Shown: piece by piece, positions 23,474-29,372 of the stretch
Layout: the number at the start of each line of letters is the position of its first letter
Position numbering within the stretch: position 1 is the first letter of the stretch
Origin: a virus
Virus record (IMG/VR): IMGVR_UViG_3300037042_003768
Coordinates: 1-36,052 of that record
Reading direction: 5' to 3' (one strand)
DNA: 36,052 nucleotides
Translations under genes and position numbers: made by a program
The notes under the pieces: model-generated
What the model was told of the DNA's origin: nothing
Databases searched by the model: none
Seen by the model: the letters and a program-made list of their open reading frames with translations, nothing else

Positions 23474-23742
23474 CTCTCCACCCCCACCGGCGCCTCGATG
23501 CGCCGCACCGTTCCATCCTCGACCCAGAACGAGGCGCGCCCCGGCCCGCTCGGCGCGCCCGGCGCATCCGCCGTGGCGATCACGATGACCGTCTCGATCT
23601 CCGCTACGTGCTGATTCTCCAGTGTTTGCGCGGTGTTTCGCTCTGCTACCCATCCTGTGCCACTGTGGTACTCGTCCATGATCGAGGCGCAACACTCATC
23701 CACATGCCACGTCCCATCGTCTCGTTTCAAGCATTCGCACAT
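23470..23742 (-). CDS. Cysteine-containing phage protein (90 aa)
   Basis: ATG 23742 (MCECLKRDDGTWHVDECCAS) follows GGGGAGCAAA. The N-terminus carries CEC and ECC cysteines; the C-terminal half has VAEIETVIVIATADAPGAP and SFWVEDGTVRRIEAPVGVER. Unknown function. The long upstream extension to 23943 overlaps the 79-aa gene and is not coding. Confidence 0.6.
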   Translation of the reverse strand: MCECLKRDDGTWHVDECCASIMDEYHSGTGWVAERNTAQTLENQHVAEIETVIVIATADAPGAPSGPGRASFWVEDGTVRRIEAPVGVER

Positions 23743-23776
23743 TTTGCTCCCCTCATCTCCACCGGCTTCGCGGCGG

Positions 23777-24016
23777 TCACGGCCTGGTCTCCTGAATGTG
23801 CCAGTGCACACCCTCGCCGGTCCCGATTTCGCATCCCTCTGCCGTGCCGTCGCAGGTCCGTTTGTAGCCCGGTGAACATCTCGCCCCTTCGCAGCAGCAC
23901 GGAAACGGGTCGCTGGTATTACAGGCGCACCCACCATCCTCATTGTAGAGCCCGTCGTACCCGTGTTCCGTCAGGTACGCCTTGACGATGTCTTTGACGG
24001 TAATTCTTTTGGTCAT
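23777..24016 (-). CDS. Cysteine-rich small phage protein (79 aa)
   Basis: ATG 24016 (MTKRITVKDIVKAYLTEHGY) has GGAGG 10 nt upstream and overlaps the previous stop (ATGA). The motif YLTEHGYDGLYNEDGGCACN is a recurring small-phage-protein pattern. Six or more cysteines follow (CCCEGARCSPGY, TCDGTAEGCE), likely binding metal. Function unknown. Confidence 0.7.
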   Translation of the reverse strand: MTKRITVKDIVKAYLTEHGYDGLYNEDGGCACNTSDPFPCCCEGARCSPGYKRTCDGTAEGCEIGTGEGVHWHIQETRP

Positions 24017-24178
24017 GGCGTTCTTACCTCCATGGTCATAGCCATCACGACGCCCCACATCTCGGCCTCGGAGTACAGTAGAAACAAGTTGCCGCCCTTG
24101 TCCGTTGACACCCGATACGCCGCATCAAAGAGCGGAGCGAACCGGCTTGACGATGTCCCATGTGGGCTTCGCGGTCAT
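24013..24178 (-). pseudogene. Small gene with an apparent +1 frameshift
   Basis: ATG 24178 has a strong GGAGG 8 nt upstream and reads MTAKPTWDIVKPVRSAL before TGA at 24127-24125. The next frame is open through this point, reads RFAPLFDAAYRVSTDKGGNL and on to TGA 24015-24013, and overlaps the next ATG (ATGA). Together they would make one ~55-aa protein if one base were removed near GTCAAGCCGG. Alternatively the second part starts at GTG 24111 (32 aa). Confidence 0.4.
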
Positions 24179-24180
24179 GG

Positions 24181-24405
24181 CTACGGCCTCCTGTCAACGG
24201 GCGGCGTGGGCTTGCACAGCTTGGCCTCCGCGTGCTTCCTCAGCACCCTCTCCGCCTCATCTCGGTCCATGTCCTCGGGGGCAAGGAGGAGGCGACGGCA
24301 AATCTCCACGACACACTTGATGCCGCATTTGCCACAGCTCACCCAGCCAAACCCTAGGTCCAGCATCGTACACACCGGGCACGGATCCGGCTCTCGCTGT
24401 GTCAT
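24181..24405 (-). CDS. Zinc-ribbon microprotein (74 aa)
   Basis: ATG 24405 overlaps the previous stop (ATGA) with GGGGGTGAA as ribosome site. CPVCTML at ~9-15 and CGKCGIKC at ~24-31 form a CxxC...CxxC zinc ribbon. A helix follows (EDMDRDEAERVLRKHAEAKL). Probably a nucleic-acid or protein-binding accessory protein. Confidence 0.65.
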   Translation of the reverse strand: MTQREPDPCPVCTMLDLGFGWVSCGKCGIKCVVEICRRLLLAPEDMDRDEAERVLRKHAEAKLCKPTPPVDRRP

Positions 24406-24530
24406 TTCACCCCCATTCCCACCGGCTTCGTCAACCTCTTATGGCACGCCCCGCAGACGTGGATCACCCGCCCGTTGTGGGTTATGTGATACGGCGCTGG
24501 GTTGCCGCAGGAGCAACGGTCTGTGGTCAC
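24402..24530 (-). CDS. Zinc-ribbon microprotein (42 aa)
   Basis: GTG 24530 follows ACGGAGGAAAC. The peptide MTTDRCSCGNPAPYHITHNG continues through VIHVCGACHKRLTKPVGMGVK: CxC and CxxC separated by 19 residues, a compact zinc ribbon. It ends in an ATGA overlap with the 74-aa gene. Confidence 0.65.
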   Translation of the reverse strand: MTTDRCSCGNPAPYHITHNGRVIHVCGACHKRLTKPVGMGVK

Positions 24531-24570
24531 GTTTCCTCCGTTTGTGTAAGTATTAGGGCAAGGAATGCAC

Positions 24571-24711
24571 TTACCCCGACCGCGACCGCGACCACGACCG
24601 CGACCACGACCCCGACCACGACCCCGACCGCGACCGCGACCACGACCCCGACCACGACCCCGACCACGACCGCGACCACGACCGCGACTCCACGAACAGC
24701 GTCGATATCAT
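24571..24711 (-). CDS. Ser-Arg/Trp/Gly repeat protein (46 aa)
   Basis: ATG 24711 overlaps the stop of the 113-aa gene (ATGA). After MISTLFVE comes 19 dipeptides Ser-X with X = Arg, Trp or Gly, coded by hexamers TCGNGG, then TAA. The overlapping start favours this frame. A competing frame through the same repeat gives a Val/Ala/Gly hydrophobic peptide ending in LALILTQTEET at 24527, in GTGA overlap with the next gene, and cannot be excluded. Confidence 0.45.
   Translation of the reverse strand: MISTLFVESRSWSRSWSGSWSGSWSRSRSGSWSGSWSRSWSRSRSG
24574..24687. repeat. Hexanucleotide tandem repeat TCGNGG x19
   Basis: The minus strand is 19 uninterrupted copies of TCGNGG (N = C, T or G), seen on the plus strand as CCNCGA repeats. 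All three frames stay open because the unit is 6 bp without stops, so the choice of frame rests on the flanking starts and stops. Confidence 0.9.
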
Positions 24712-25049
24712 TTCTGGACCATCGGGAGCGCGTGCGCCCACGGGAACACATCTACTACCGTGTCAGTGTTGAGCCACATACACCCCACGGGCTCAACTTC
24801 GCTGAGAGCGCCGTCGCGGATCGCCTGCGTGAACCGGCCCGAATCCGCGATCCATGACGCGTCTACTATCAGGACCCACCTACCGCGCACCTCGGACACC
24901 CGCCCTACGCAGTGGTAGGTCACGGTGCGGATGAATACAGACGATCCGACCACGAACACGGCAGACTCGTCGCCGTCACCGCTAGCGGTCTCGTGTTTTT
25001 CATTGCCGATCAATTCCTCGATCAGTGCCAGCACCATTTCCTTTTTCAT
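24708..25049 (-). CDS. Conserved phage protein next to the SGYGDG repeat gene (113 aa)
   Basis: ATG 25049 has GGAGGAG upstream (ATG 25052 is too close to it). After an N-terminal helix (MKKEMVLALIEELIGNEKHE) comes a beta-rich core VFIRTVTYHCVGRV, GRWVLIVDASWIADSGRFTQ and VEPVGCMWLNTDTVVDVFPW. I recall this pattern from other phages, found near the QRGWV protein and Gly/Tyr repeat proteins. Function unknown. The frame is open far upstream through the repeat, but that part is not coding. Confidence 0.7.
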   Translation of the reverse strand: MKKEMVLALIEELIGNEKHETASGDGDESAVFVVGSSVFIRTVTYHCVGRVSEVRGRWVLIVDASWIADSGRFTQAIRDGALSEVEPVGCMWLNTDTVVDVFPWAHALPMVQK

Positions 25050-25060
25050 CATCTCCTCCG

Positions 25061-25082
25061 TTTGTGTAACCGGGGCGGGCCG
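25061..25082 (-). repeat. 22-bp leader repeat, copy 1
   Basis: TTTGTGTAACCGGGGCGGGCCG (plus strand; first 20 bases shown by position) is identical to 25627-25648. It lies just upstream of the ribosome site of the 113-aa gene, so in the mRNA sense it ends TTACACAAAC followed by GGAGG. A shorter copy, CCTCCGTTTGTGTAA, is at ~24535-24549. Confidence 0.75.
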
Positions 25083-25144
25083 TCCACGGGCGTGAACCGG
25101 ACGATTACCCGCCATCCAGACGGCGGCACCCGCCCCGGAATCGG

Positions 25145-25345
25145 TCAAATCCCGTCCCCGTACCCCGACCCGTCCCCGTGCCCGTCCCCGTACCCCGACA
25201 CGACCCCGTCCCCGTACCCCGACCCGACCCCGTCCCCGTACCCCGACCCGTCCCCGCCCCCCGACCCGTCCCCCGACCAGTACCCGTACCCGCACCCGTA
25301 CCCCGACCCAACCGATAGCTGTGCATCCTCGCCGAGAGATGCCAT
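25145..25345 (-). CDS. Ser-Gly-Tyr-Gly-Asp-Gly repeat protein (66 aa)
   Basis: ATG 25345 shares a base with the upstream stop (TGATG), which fixes the frame among three open ones. After [12 protein letters not shown] the protein is 53 residues of Gly at every second position with Ser, Tyr, Asp, Cys or Val between, including four SGYGDG units (18-bp DNA unit). Such Gly/Tyr/Asp repeats occur in small phage proteins of unknown role. They may be disordered, adhesive or metal binding; no assignment is made. Confidence 0.6.
   Translation of the reverse strand: MASLGEDAQLSVGSGYGCGYGYWSGDGSGGGDGSGYGDGVGSGYGDGVVSGYGDGHGDGSGYGDGI
25151..25309. repeat. 6/18-bp tandem repeat coding SGYGDG
   Basis: Coding-strand units GGGNNN combine into 18-bp TCGGGGTACGGGGACGGG (SGYGDG), present four times with degenerate units between. 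As at 24574 and 21621, unit length keeps the frame. Confidence 0.85.
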
Positions 25346-25608
25346 CACGCGGGGCATACCGCATTCCATCCGGCGTCAGACGCCTCGATAGACATGATCT
25401 CTCCGAGGATGTGAAAGCGAACGGTTCCGCACGGATCACAGATGGTATCCTTCAGCGGCCCGGTAATGATCTCTCCGAGGCCCTTCTGCGTACCCCACCG
25501 GCGGATCACGGACGCCTTGCGCAGCTCGCAGTTGTCACCGCTTCTCCAGTATTCACCGACCAAAACCCATCCGCGCTGTAGCACCACAATGCGTATATCT
25601 CGGACCAT
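25345..25608 (-). CDS. Conserved phage 'QRGWV' protein (87 aa)
   Basis: ATG 25608 follows GAGGAGGACGAG. Sequence MVRDIRIVVLQRGWVLVGEY, then RKASVIRRWGTQKGLGEI and PCGTVRFHILGEIMSIEASD: a small beta protein I recall from many phages, usually near other small accessory genes. It ends in a TGATG overlap with the SGYGDG repeat gene, making a fixed pair with it and the 113-aa protein downstream. Function unknown. Confidence 0.75.
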   Translation of the reverse strand: MVRDIRIVVLQRGWVLVGEYWRSGDNCELRKASVIRRWGTQKGLGEIITGPLKDTICDPCGTVRFHILGEIMSIEASDAGWNAVCPA

Positions 25609-25626
25609 CTCGTCCTCCTCGTTTTG

Positions 25627-25648
25627 TTTGTGTAACCGGGGCGGGCCG
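25627..25648 (-). repeat. 22-bp leader repeat, copy 2
   Basis: Identical to 25061-25082. Located upstream of the QRGWV gene ribosome site, immediately after the 25655-25716 inverted repeat. Both copies precede a gene not overlapped by its upstream neighbour, which suggests a promoter, processing site or translational enhancer. Confidence 0.75.
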
Positions 25649-25654
25649 CTGTCC

Positions 25655-25716
25655 TATGCCGACTCCGCCGCGGAATTCCGTGCTCCGAGTATTTCTAGGA
25701 CGGCGGAGTCGGCATA
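25655..25716. repeat. Perfect 16-bp inverted repeat with 30-nt loop
   Basis: Arms TATGCCGACTCCGCCG (25655-25670) and CGGCGGAGTCGGCATA (25701-25716) are perfectly complementary. The loop contains a second palindrome, CGGAATTCCG (25671-25680). It sits between the 91-aa gene stop (25724-25722) and the QRGWV leader. No U-tract follows, so it is not a standard terminator. Confidence 0.85.
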
Positions 25717-25721
25717 TCGTT

Positions 25722-25997
25722 CTAGGCCAACGGGTTATCGGCCCGCGCTTCCAGCACCTTGACCCGTCGCTCCAGATCCGACCGCCACGAGCTGCGCGAC
25801 ACCCGCGCGGGCGTCACCGGCTCGATGCCGAGCAGGAGCAGGTGCCGCTTGGCAGTCGCGGTGCTGATGACGATGCCCAACAATTCCGCAGCCGCGGCCA
25901 CGTCCACGGGTGCGAGTCCTGCGGCGGCCTCGCGGTTGTCCATGATCCATTTCGTGAGCTGCGCCCGCTCGGCCGTGGTGAGTTTCTTTCCGGTCAT
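25722..25997 (-). CDS. Putative helical DNA-binding protein (91 aa)
   Basis: ATG 25997 follows AGGAGGGACCG. Helical and Ala/Arg-rich: TTAERAQLTKWIMDNREAAA, DVAAAAELLGIVISTATAKR, RSDLERRVKVLEARADNPLA. The middle resembles an HTH (AAAAELLGIVISTATAKRHL) and the end a coiled coil. Could be a transcription regulator; unproven. Confidence 0.65.
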   Translation of the reverse strand: MTGKKLTTAERAQLTKWIMDNREAAAGLAPVDVAAAAELLGIVISTATAKRHLLLLGIEPVTPARVSRSSWRSDLERRVKVLEARADNPLA

Positions 25998-26022
25998 CGG
26001 TCCCTCCTCAGTCTGTGAAAGC

Positions 26023-26049
26023 TCCGCTCCGCCAAATCGACGGAGCGGA
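26023..26049 (-). terminator. Hairpin after the SSB-like gene
   Basis: A 9-bp stem TCCGCTCCG/CGGAGCGGA with a 9-nt loop lies 6 nt after the SSB-like stop, followed on the minus strand by GCTTTCAC. The U-run is poor, so it is at best a weak terminator or attenuator. Confidence 0.45.
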
Positions 26050-26054
26050 CATGG

Positions 26055-26585
26055 TTAGAACGGCAGTCCGTCTTGTGGCTCGGCCGCCGTTGGCGCAACC
26101 TTTGTGGCGTCCTTCGGCTTCCGTACCGCCCCAGCCGCTGCACGTAGCAACGATCCAAACTGTGCGCTGATCTGCTTCACCTGCTCCGGCGTCGCCGAGA
26201 CGATGCTGCCCTGGTAGTCCACCGGGTTCAGCCACTGGACCTTGAGCGAGGTCTTACCGTTGTAGGTGTCCTCGGCGACCGTGATCTGCACGGGGATGTC
26301 GGGCGGGTCGCCGCCGATGGTCTCCGGGTTTCCGTCCCAGTCGATTACCTCGGCGAGATTCTCGACAACGCGGGTATTGACAGATCCGTCTTTCTTGACG
26401 ATGTAGAAGTACCCTACGATGGATTGGTCCTCGTATCCGCCCCAGTCCGTCCATGCGTCGCCCTCTTGCTGAGCGGTGACCTGGAACTCAATCCACACCG
26501 CGATAGCATTGGATTCCTTCGCGTTCTGGAGTCCCATCGCAACCGGCCGGGCTTTGAATACGCCGGTCCTGTCCAAGCGGTTCAT
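26055..26585 (-). CDS. SSB-like single-strand DNA-binding/recombination mediator (176 aa)
   Basis: ATG 26585 (MNRLDRTGVFKARPVAMGLQ) overlaps the upstream stop (ATGA). The body is beta-rich (AIAVWIEFQVTAQQ, YFYIVKKDGSVNTRVVENLA, VQITVAEDTYNGKTSLKVQW). The C-terminus is disordered and ends in PQDGLPF, like the tail tip of SSB proteins that recruits partners. It follows a Sak4-like ATPase and a RecB-like nuclease, the usual recombination cluster. It is not a classical OB-fold SSB by eye; a DUF669-type relation is possible. Confidence 0.65.
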   Translation of the reverse strand: MNRLDRTGVFKARPVAMGLQNAKESNAIAVWIEFQVTAQQEGDAWTDWGGYEDQSIVGYFYIVKKDGSVNTRVVENLAEVIDWDGNPETIGGDPPDIPVQITVAEDTYNGKTSLKVQWLNPVDYQGSIVSATPEQVKQISAQFGSLLRAAAGAVRKPKDATKVAPTAAEPQDGLPF

Positions 26586-27397
26586 CTCGCACCCCCAAAG
26601 ATGAGATCCCAAATCGCCCCGTCCTCGGGGCCGGTGAACGGCAGCGCCGCGTGGACCGAGCGTGACTTCGCAATGTGATCCGGCAACTCATCCGTGAAAA
26701 TGGTTCGCGTCCCGGCGCCGCGCCCCTTGCCGTCCTTCGCAATCACGTCGTAGCCGATGAAGAGAACATGATCCGCCCACTGAATGACGCGGTTGCGCGT
26801 GGACGCCTTGCCGGACTTCGGGCTCTGAAGGTGCGGCTCGTACCGGATGAAGTCGTCACCCACGGGGTTCGGAACATCGGCCGTGCAGTCGTGGCACAGA
26901 AGGATCACGTTGCGCCCGCGGCGGACCTGCGAATCGAGATCCGACAGGAGAAGGATCATCGTGTCATACACGTGCTGCAGACCCTTGCCGAACCCGTAGC
27001 CTTCGATGCTCGTAACGAACTGGCCCTTTTCGTGCGGCACCGTCTTGAGCGTATGCGCCACGGCCATCTCTTCGGCCTTGGTCATGGTGTCGACGACCAC
27101 CGTTTTGAAGCCGTCCAGTGCGGACGATTGGAGCGCCGCGCGGAGATCCGCGAACGTGTCGATCTCTCCCGCGCGGCATACGTCGAACTCGTGCGTCCCG
27201 TGTTCCACGTCCAGGAAGACGGGCTTCGGAGCCAACGCCGCGATGCTCGACTTGCCGATGCCTCCCGGCCCGTAAATCACGATCCGTTGCGGGCCGGAAA
27301 TGCGTCCGCTCGTGATTGCAAACTCACGCGTCATTGCTAGTGTAGGAGCCGCTCCGTTCCTCGCGGGTGGTGGCGGTAGTTTCGTGGTCGGTTGCAT
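26582..27397 (-). CDS. Sak4-like RecA-fold ATPase (271 aa)
   Basis: ATG 27397 (MQPTTKLPPPPARNGA) follows AGGAGGGATCT; upstream sequence is not coding. Walker A GPGGIGKSS at 43-51, KPVFLDVEHG, Walker B-like FKTVVVDTMTKAEEM and a later NVILLCHDC. This is the phage AAA_24 (Sak4) group of single-strand annealing/recombinase ATPases that work with an SSB; the SSB-like gene overlaps its stop. Confidence 0.85.
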   Translation of the reverse strand: MQPTTKLPPPPARNGAAPTLAMTREFAITSGRISGPQRIVIYGPGGIGKSSIAALAPKPVFLDVEHGTHEFDVCRAGEIDTFADLRAALQSSALDGFKTVVVDTMTKAEEMAVAHTLKTVPHEKGQFVTSIEGYGFGKGLQHVYDTMILLLSDLDSQVRRGRNVILLCHDCTADVPNPVGDDFIRYEPHLQSPKSGKASTRNRVIQWADHVLFIGYDVIAKDGKGRGAGTRTIFTDELPDHIAKSRSVHAALPFTGPEDGAIWDLIFGGAR

Positions 27398-27440
27398 AGA
27401 TCCCTCCTTGCCCGGCTTGCCCCGGGCGGGCGTGAGCGAG

Positions 27441-28400
27441 CTAACCCTCGCTCGTGGCACACTCCAATTCGGGGTGTACATTCTCGGAGCGCACGAACCC
27501 GGCGGGCGTGGTCCCGCTGAGGTCCCGGCTCAAACAGATGGGCAGGTACTCGCAGCCGCCGTTGTTGGAAAAGCACGCGCCGGGGTTGCGATACCAAAAG
27601 CCCGTGCGCTGCATCTCACGGATAGCCTGCTGCTGCTGCCACAGCTCGGATGCGGTGTCGTCAAGGTCTTGGTCCAGTCGAGCAATCTCCACGCGAGTGA
27701 AGTAGTAGTCCGGCCGTTCGGCGATGTCTGTCGCCACGCGCGCCGCGTACTCCGCCGGCGTCTCGTCTGTCTCGCGCTGCGCGGCGTAGAGCGTGCCGTC
27801 CTTGGTGTACTTCCTCTTGTCTGGTGGGGTCGCCTTGAGAGGCCGCAGCATCGGCCGGCGGGTCACATCGTAGAGAATCGTCGAGACATCGAACCCCAGC
27901 CGGCGGGCGGCGATGACGTAGAGGGATAGCTGCTGGTCTAGATGCAGCATCAGCCAATAGTCCGCACCCGGCGCAAAGTCGCGGGAGGTTGTCTTGTACT
28001 CCATGAGCGCGAGACGACCATCTGGCAGGCGGACGATCCTGTCCATCTTCCCGCCGAAGGTCCAGACGGTGGACGGATGGCCTGTCTCTGGGTTGACGAG
28101 CGGCAGATCGAATGTCTGTTCCGTCGCCACGATCTCCAGGCCAGCACCCTCGTATCGGCGGGCGTGCCCGTCATACATCGCGGCCACGAGCTCCAGGTCG
28201 AACGGATCGGAGACCGCCGCCTCCATCGCGCCGTCGATGTCGAGACCGTGGTCCGCGGCTTCGAGCGCCGCGTGGAACGCGGACCCGACGCGCAGAGCGA
28301 AACCGGTTTCCTCCGGCCGGATGCCCAGCTCGTAGCGAATCGCGTGCTTGCGCGGGCAGGAGCGGAAGCAGGATAGGCGCGAGTGAGTTAGGGTTTGCAT
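27441..28400 (-). CDS. PD-(D/E)XK nuclease with Fe-S cluster, RecB/Cas4-like (319 aa)
   Basis: ATG 28400 overlaps the 52-aa gene end. N-terminal SCFRSCPRKHAIRYELG holds Cys15. The catalytic part is WTFGGKMDRIVRLPDGRLAL followed by MEYKTT (Asp, Glu and Lys). C-terminal cysteines in GACFSNNGGCEYLPIC complete a likely [4Fe-4S] site, as in Cas4 and AddB. The role is DNA end processing with the Sak4-like ATPase. No CRISPR array or other cas gene is present, so it is not part of an adaptation module. Confidence 0.85.
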   Translation of the reverse strand: MQTLTHSRLSCFRSCPRKHAIRYELGIRPEETGFALRVGSAFHAALEAADHGLDIDGAMEAAVSDPFDLELVAAMYDGHARRYEGAGLEIVATEQTFDLPLVNPETGHPSTVWTFGGKMDRIVRLPDGRLALMEYKTTSRDFAPGADYWLMLHLDQQLSLYVIAARRLGFDVSTILYDVTRRPMLRPLKATPPDKRKYTKDGTLYAAQRETDETPAEYAARVATDIAERPDYYFTRVEIARLDQDLDDTASELWQQQQAIREMQRTGFWYRNPGACFSNNGGCEYLPICLSRDLSGTTPAGFVRSENVHPELECATSEG

Positions 28401-28546
28401 GGCTCGGCCCCCTCTTCCTGTTCGAGTTGATCTTGGCAGTCTTGGCAGAACTCCTCGTCATCCGGGCACGGGTCGCCACAGTTGACGCAAACTTGGTCCG
28501 CGTTCGCTGGGTCCTGGTGGGAGTCGGTCATCTCGGAGGTGCTCAT
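28388..28546 (-). CDS. Zinc-ribbon microprotein (52 aa)
   Basis: ATG 28546 overlaps the upstream stop (ATGA). The peptide has CVNCGDPCPDDEEFCQDCQD, a CxxC...CxxC ribbon, in a very acidic background. Its end overlaps the nuclease start by 13 nt, so translation is coupled. Confidence 0.7.
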   Translation of the reverse strand: MSTSEMTDSHQDPANADQVCVNCGDPCPDDEEFCQDCQDQLEQEEGAEPCKP

Positions 28547-28653
28547 AGCCACCTCCGCCCGCGGTCCGGCGTCCCGCGCCCCTGGAGCAGCCCCAGGATG
28601 AGCGCGACGACGCAGGCGCCGATCGCACAGACGAGGTACTGGTGCGGGGTCAT
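28543..28653 (-). CDS. Tiny membrane protein (36 aa)
   Basis: ATG 28653 overlaps the upstream stop and the gene ends in another ATGA overlap. MTPHQYLVCAIGACVVALIL is a single membrane helix followed by a basic tail (GRGTPDRGRRWL). Confidence 0.6.
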   Translation of the reverse strand: MTPHQYLVCAIGACVVALILGLLQGRGTPDRGRRWL

Positions 28654-28892
28654 GGCTGCCTCAGCATCGGACCGGCCGCGGCCTTCCAGGCCTTCGCCCG
28701 CTGCTCGATCTCGACTTCGAGCTTCAGCAGCCGAACGTGAGCACTCACCGATGCGATCAGGATGCAGAGCGCCGCCTGCGCGACGCCCAGAGCCTCGGCG
28801 GGGTAGACTTGACGAGAGGCGCACAGGTCCTCGTTGGCGCGACGGCAGGCGTCGCCGATTTCATCGAGGTGGGGGAGTAGGTGCGCGGTCAT
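28650..28892 (-). CDS. Small helical protein (80 aa)
   Basis: ATG 28892 overlaps the stop of the 43-aa gene. Helical with MTAHLLPHLDEIGDACRRAN and QAALCILIASVSAHVRLLKL; may be a soluble helical hairpin. Unknown. Confidence 0.6.
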   Translation of the reverse strand: MTAHLLPHLDEIGDACRRANEDLCASRQVYPAEALGVAQAALCILIASVSAHVRLLKLEVEIEQRAKAWKAAAGPMLRQP

Positions 28893-29020
28893 GGCCGCAC
28901 CACCGTGTAGTTGACATCCCAAACGTGCCCGCACGGGCAGACGAAAACCACTGTGTTGGCGCACCGGATCACCTTGTAGCCCGCGTGGTCGCAAGCTGGC
29001 TTGGTGGTCGTGTCTTTCAT
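28889..29020 (-). CDS. Zinc-ribbon microprotein (43 aa)
   Basis: ATG 29020 follows GGAGGGATCC. MKDTTTKPACDHAGYKVIRC followed by VFVCPCGHVWDV gives Cys/His pairs for a zinc ribbon. First of four coupled small genes after the regulator. Confidence 0.65.
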   Translation of the reverse strand: MKDTTTKPACDHAGYKVIRCANTVVFVCPCGHVWDVNYTVVRP

Positions 29021-29060
29021 GGATCCCTCCGCCGGCCGTGGTAGCTCACGGCACGGAAGG

Positions 29061-29303
29061 CTACGTTGAGGGAAGGGGCGACGGCCCAGCTACAGACCGC
29101 CGCCCCCCGGGTGAGTCCGCCAACGGGGAGGCCTCCGAAGGGGACTCGGCAACACGCACGCGGGTCGCAGACAGCAAAAGGCGCACCCGTGCCCAGTCTG
29201 CCGGGTCCAGTCCCTCCCGCCGGGCCGCCGCGTAAATACGCCGCTTTTCGGCGAGAGTGAACCGAATGGACATCCGGTCGGATCGAGCAATCTTGGTACG
29301 CAT
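29061..29303 (-). CDS. Ribbon-helix-helix-like regulator, apparently leaderless (80 aa)
   Basis: MRTKIARSDRMSIRFTLAEK followed by RRIYAAARREGLDPADWARV is a strand-helix-helix layout like Arc/CopG/MobC-type proteins, with a disordered Ser/Pro tail. No ribosome site precedes ATG 29303. The promoter -10 (29310-29315) places +1 at about the A of the ATG, so the mRNA is leaderless, as for several phage repressors. It is the first gene of the early transcript and the tandem GGCGGACAG sites in the promoter are its likely operator. Confidence 0.65.
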   Translation of the reverse strand: MRTKIARSDRMSIRFTLAEKRRIYAAARREGLDPADWARVRLLLSATRVRVAESPSEASPLADSPGGRRSVAGPSPLPST

Positions 29304-29338
29304 GGGTAGAGTATCGGCGGACAGCGGCGGACAGTCAA
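29304..29338 (-). promoter_or_regulatory. Early promoter, sigma70-like
   Basis: Minus strand: -35 TTGACT at 29338-29333, exact 17-bp spacer, -10 GATACT at 29315-29310, +1 expected near 29303. It points toward the early genes and lies at the only real gap between the late (lysis) and early gene chains. Confidence 0.65.
29316..29334. promoter_or_regulatory. Tandem operator O1 in the promoter spacer
   Basis: Two direct copies of GGCGGACAG (plus strand) at 29316-29324 and 29326-29334, period 10 bp, filling the space between -10 and -35. Period and placement fit a dimer-of-dimers RHH protein. Confidence 0.6.
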
Positions 29339-29372
29339 GAATTATTTTCGACTCCCAAGAAAATACTTGCGC

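Noticed and set aside
23740-23779. 17-codon GTG frame between the 79-aa and 90-aa genes
   Set aside because: Too short and without independent support; it appears to be part of the shared GCCGGTGG junction sequence.
21621-24687. CRISPR array
   Set aside because: The repeats are contiguous 6- or 12-bp units without spacers and lie inside coding frames; the Cas4-like nuclease has no cas neighbours.
24527-24751. Val/Ala/Gly hydrophobic frame through the TCGNGG repeat
   Set aside because: Kept only as an alternative. Its start would lie inside the 113-aa gene, while the Ser-X frame has an ATGA-coupled start. The GTGA end is the only point in its favour.
24708-25439. 243-codon frame joining the SGYGDG repeat region to the 113-aa protein
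   Set aside because: The true start has a strong ribosome site at 25049. The upstream part is the Arg/Gly/Val reading of the repeat and overlaps two better genes.
16873-29303. Integrase, excisionase or cI/Cro pair marking a temperate phage
   Set aside because: No tyrosine or serine recombinase motif was found. The RHH-like protein alone does not establish lysogeny.
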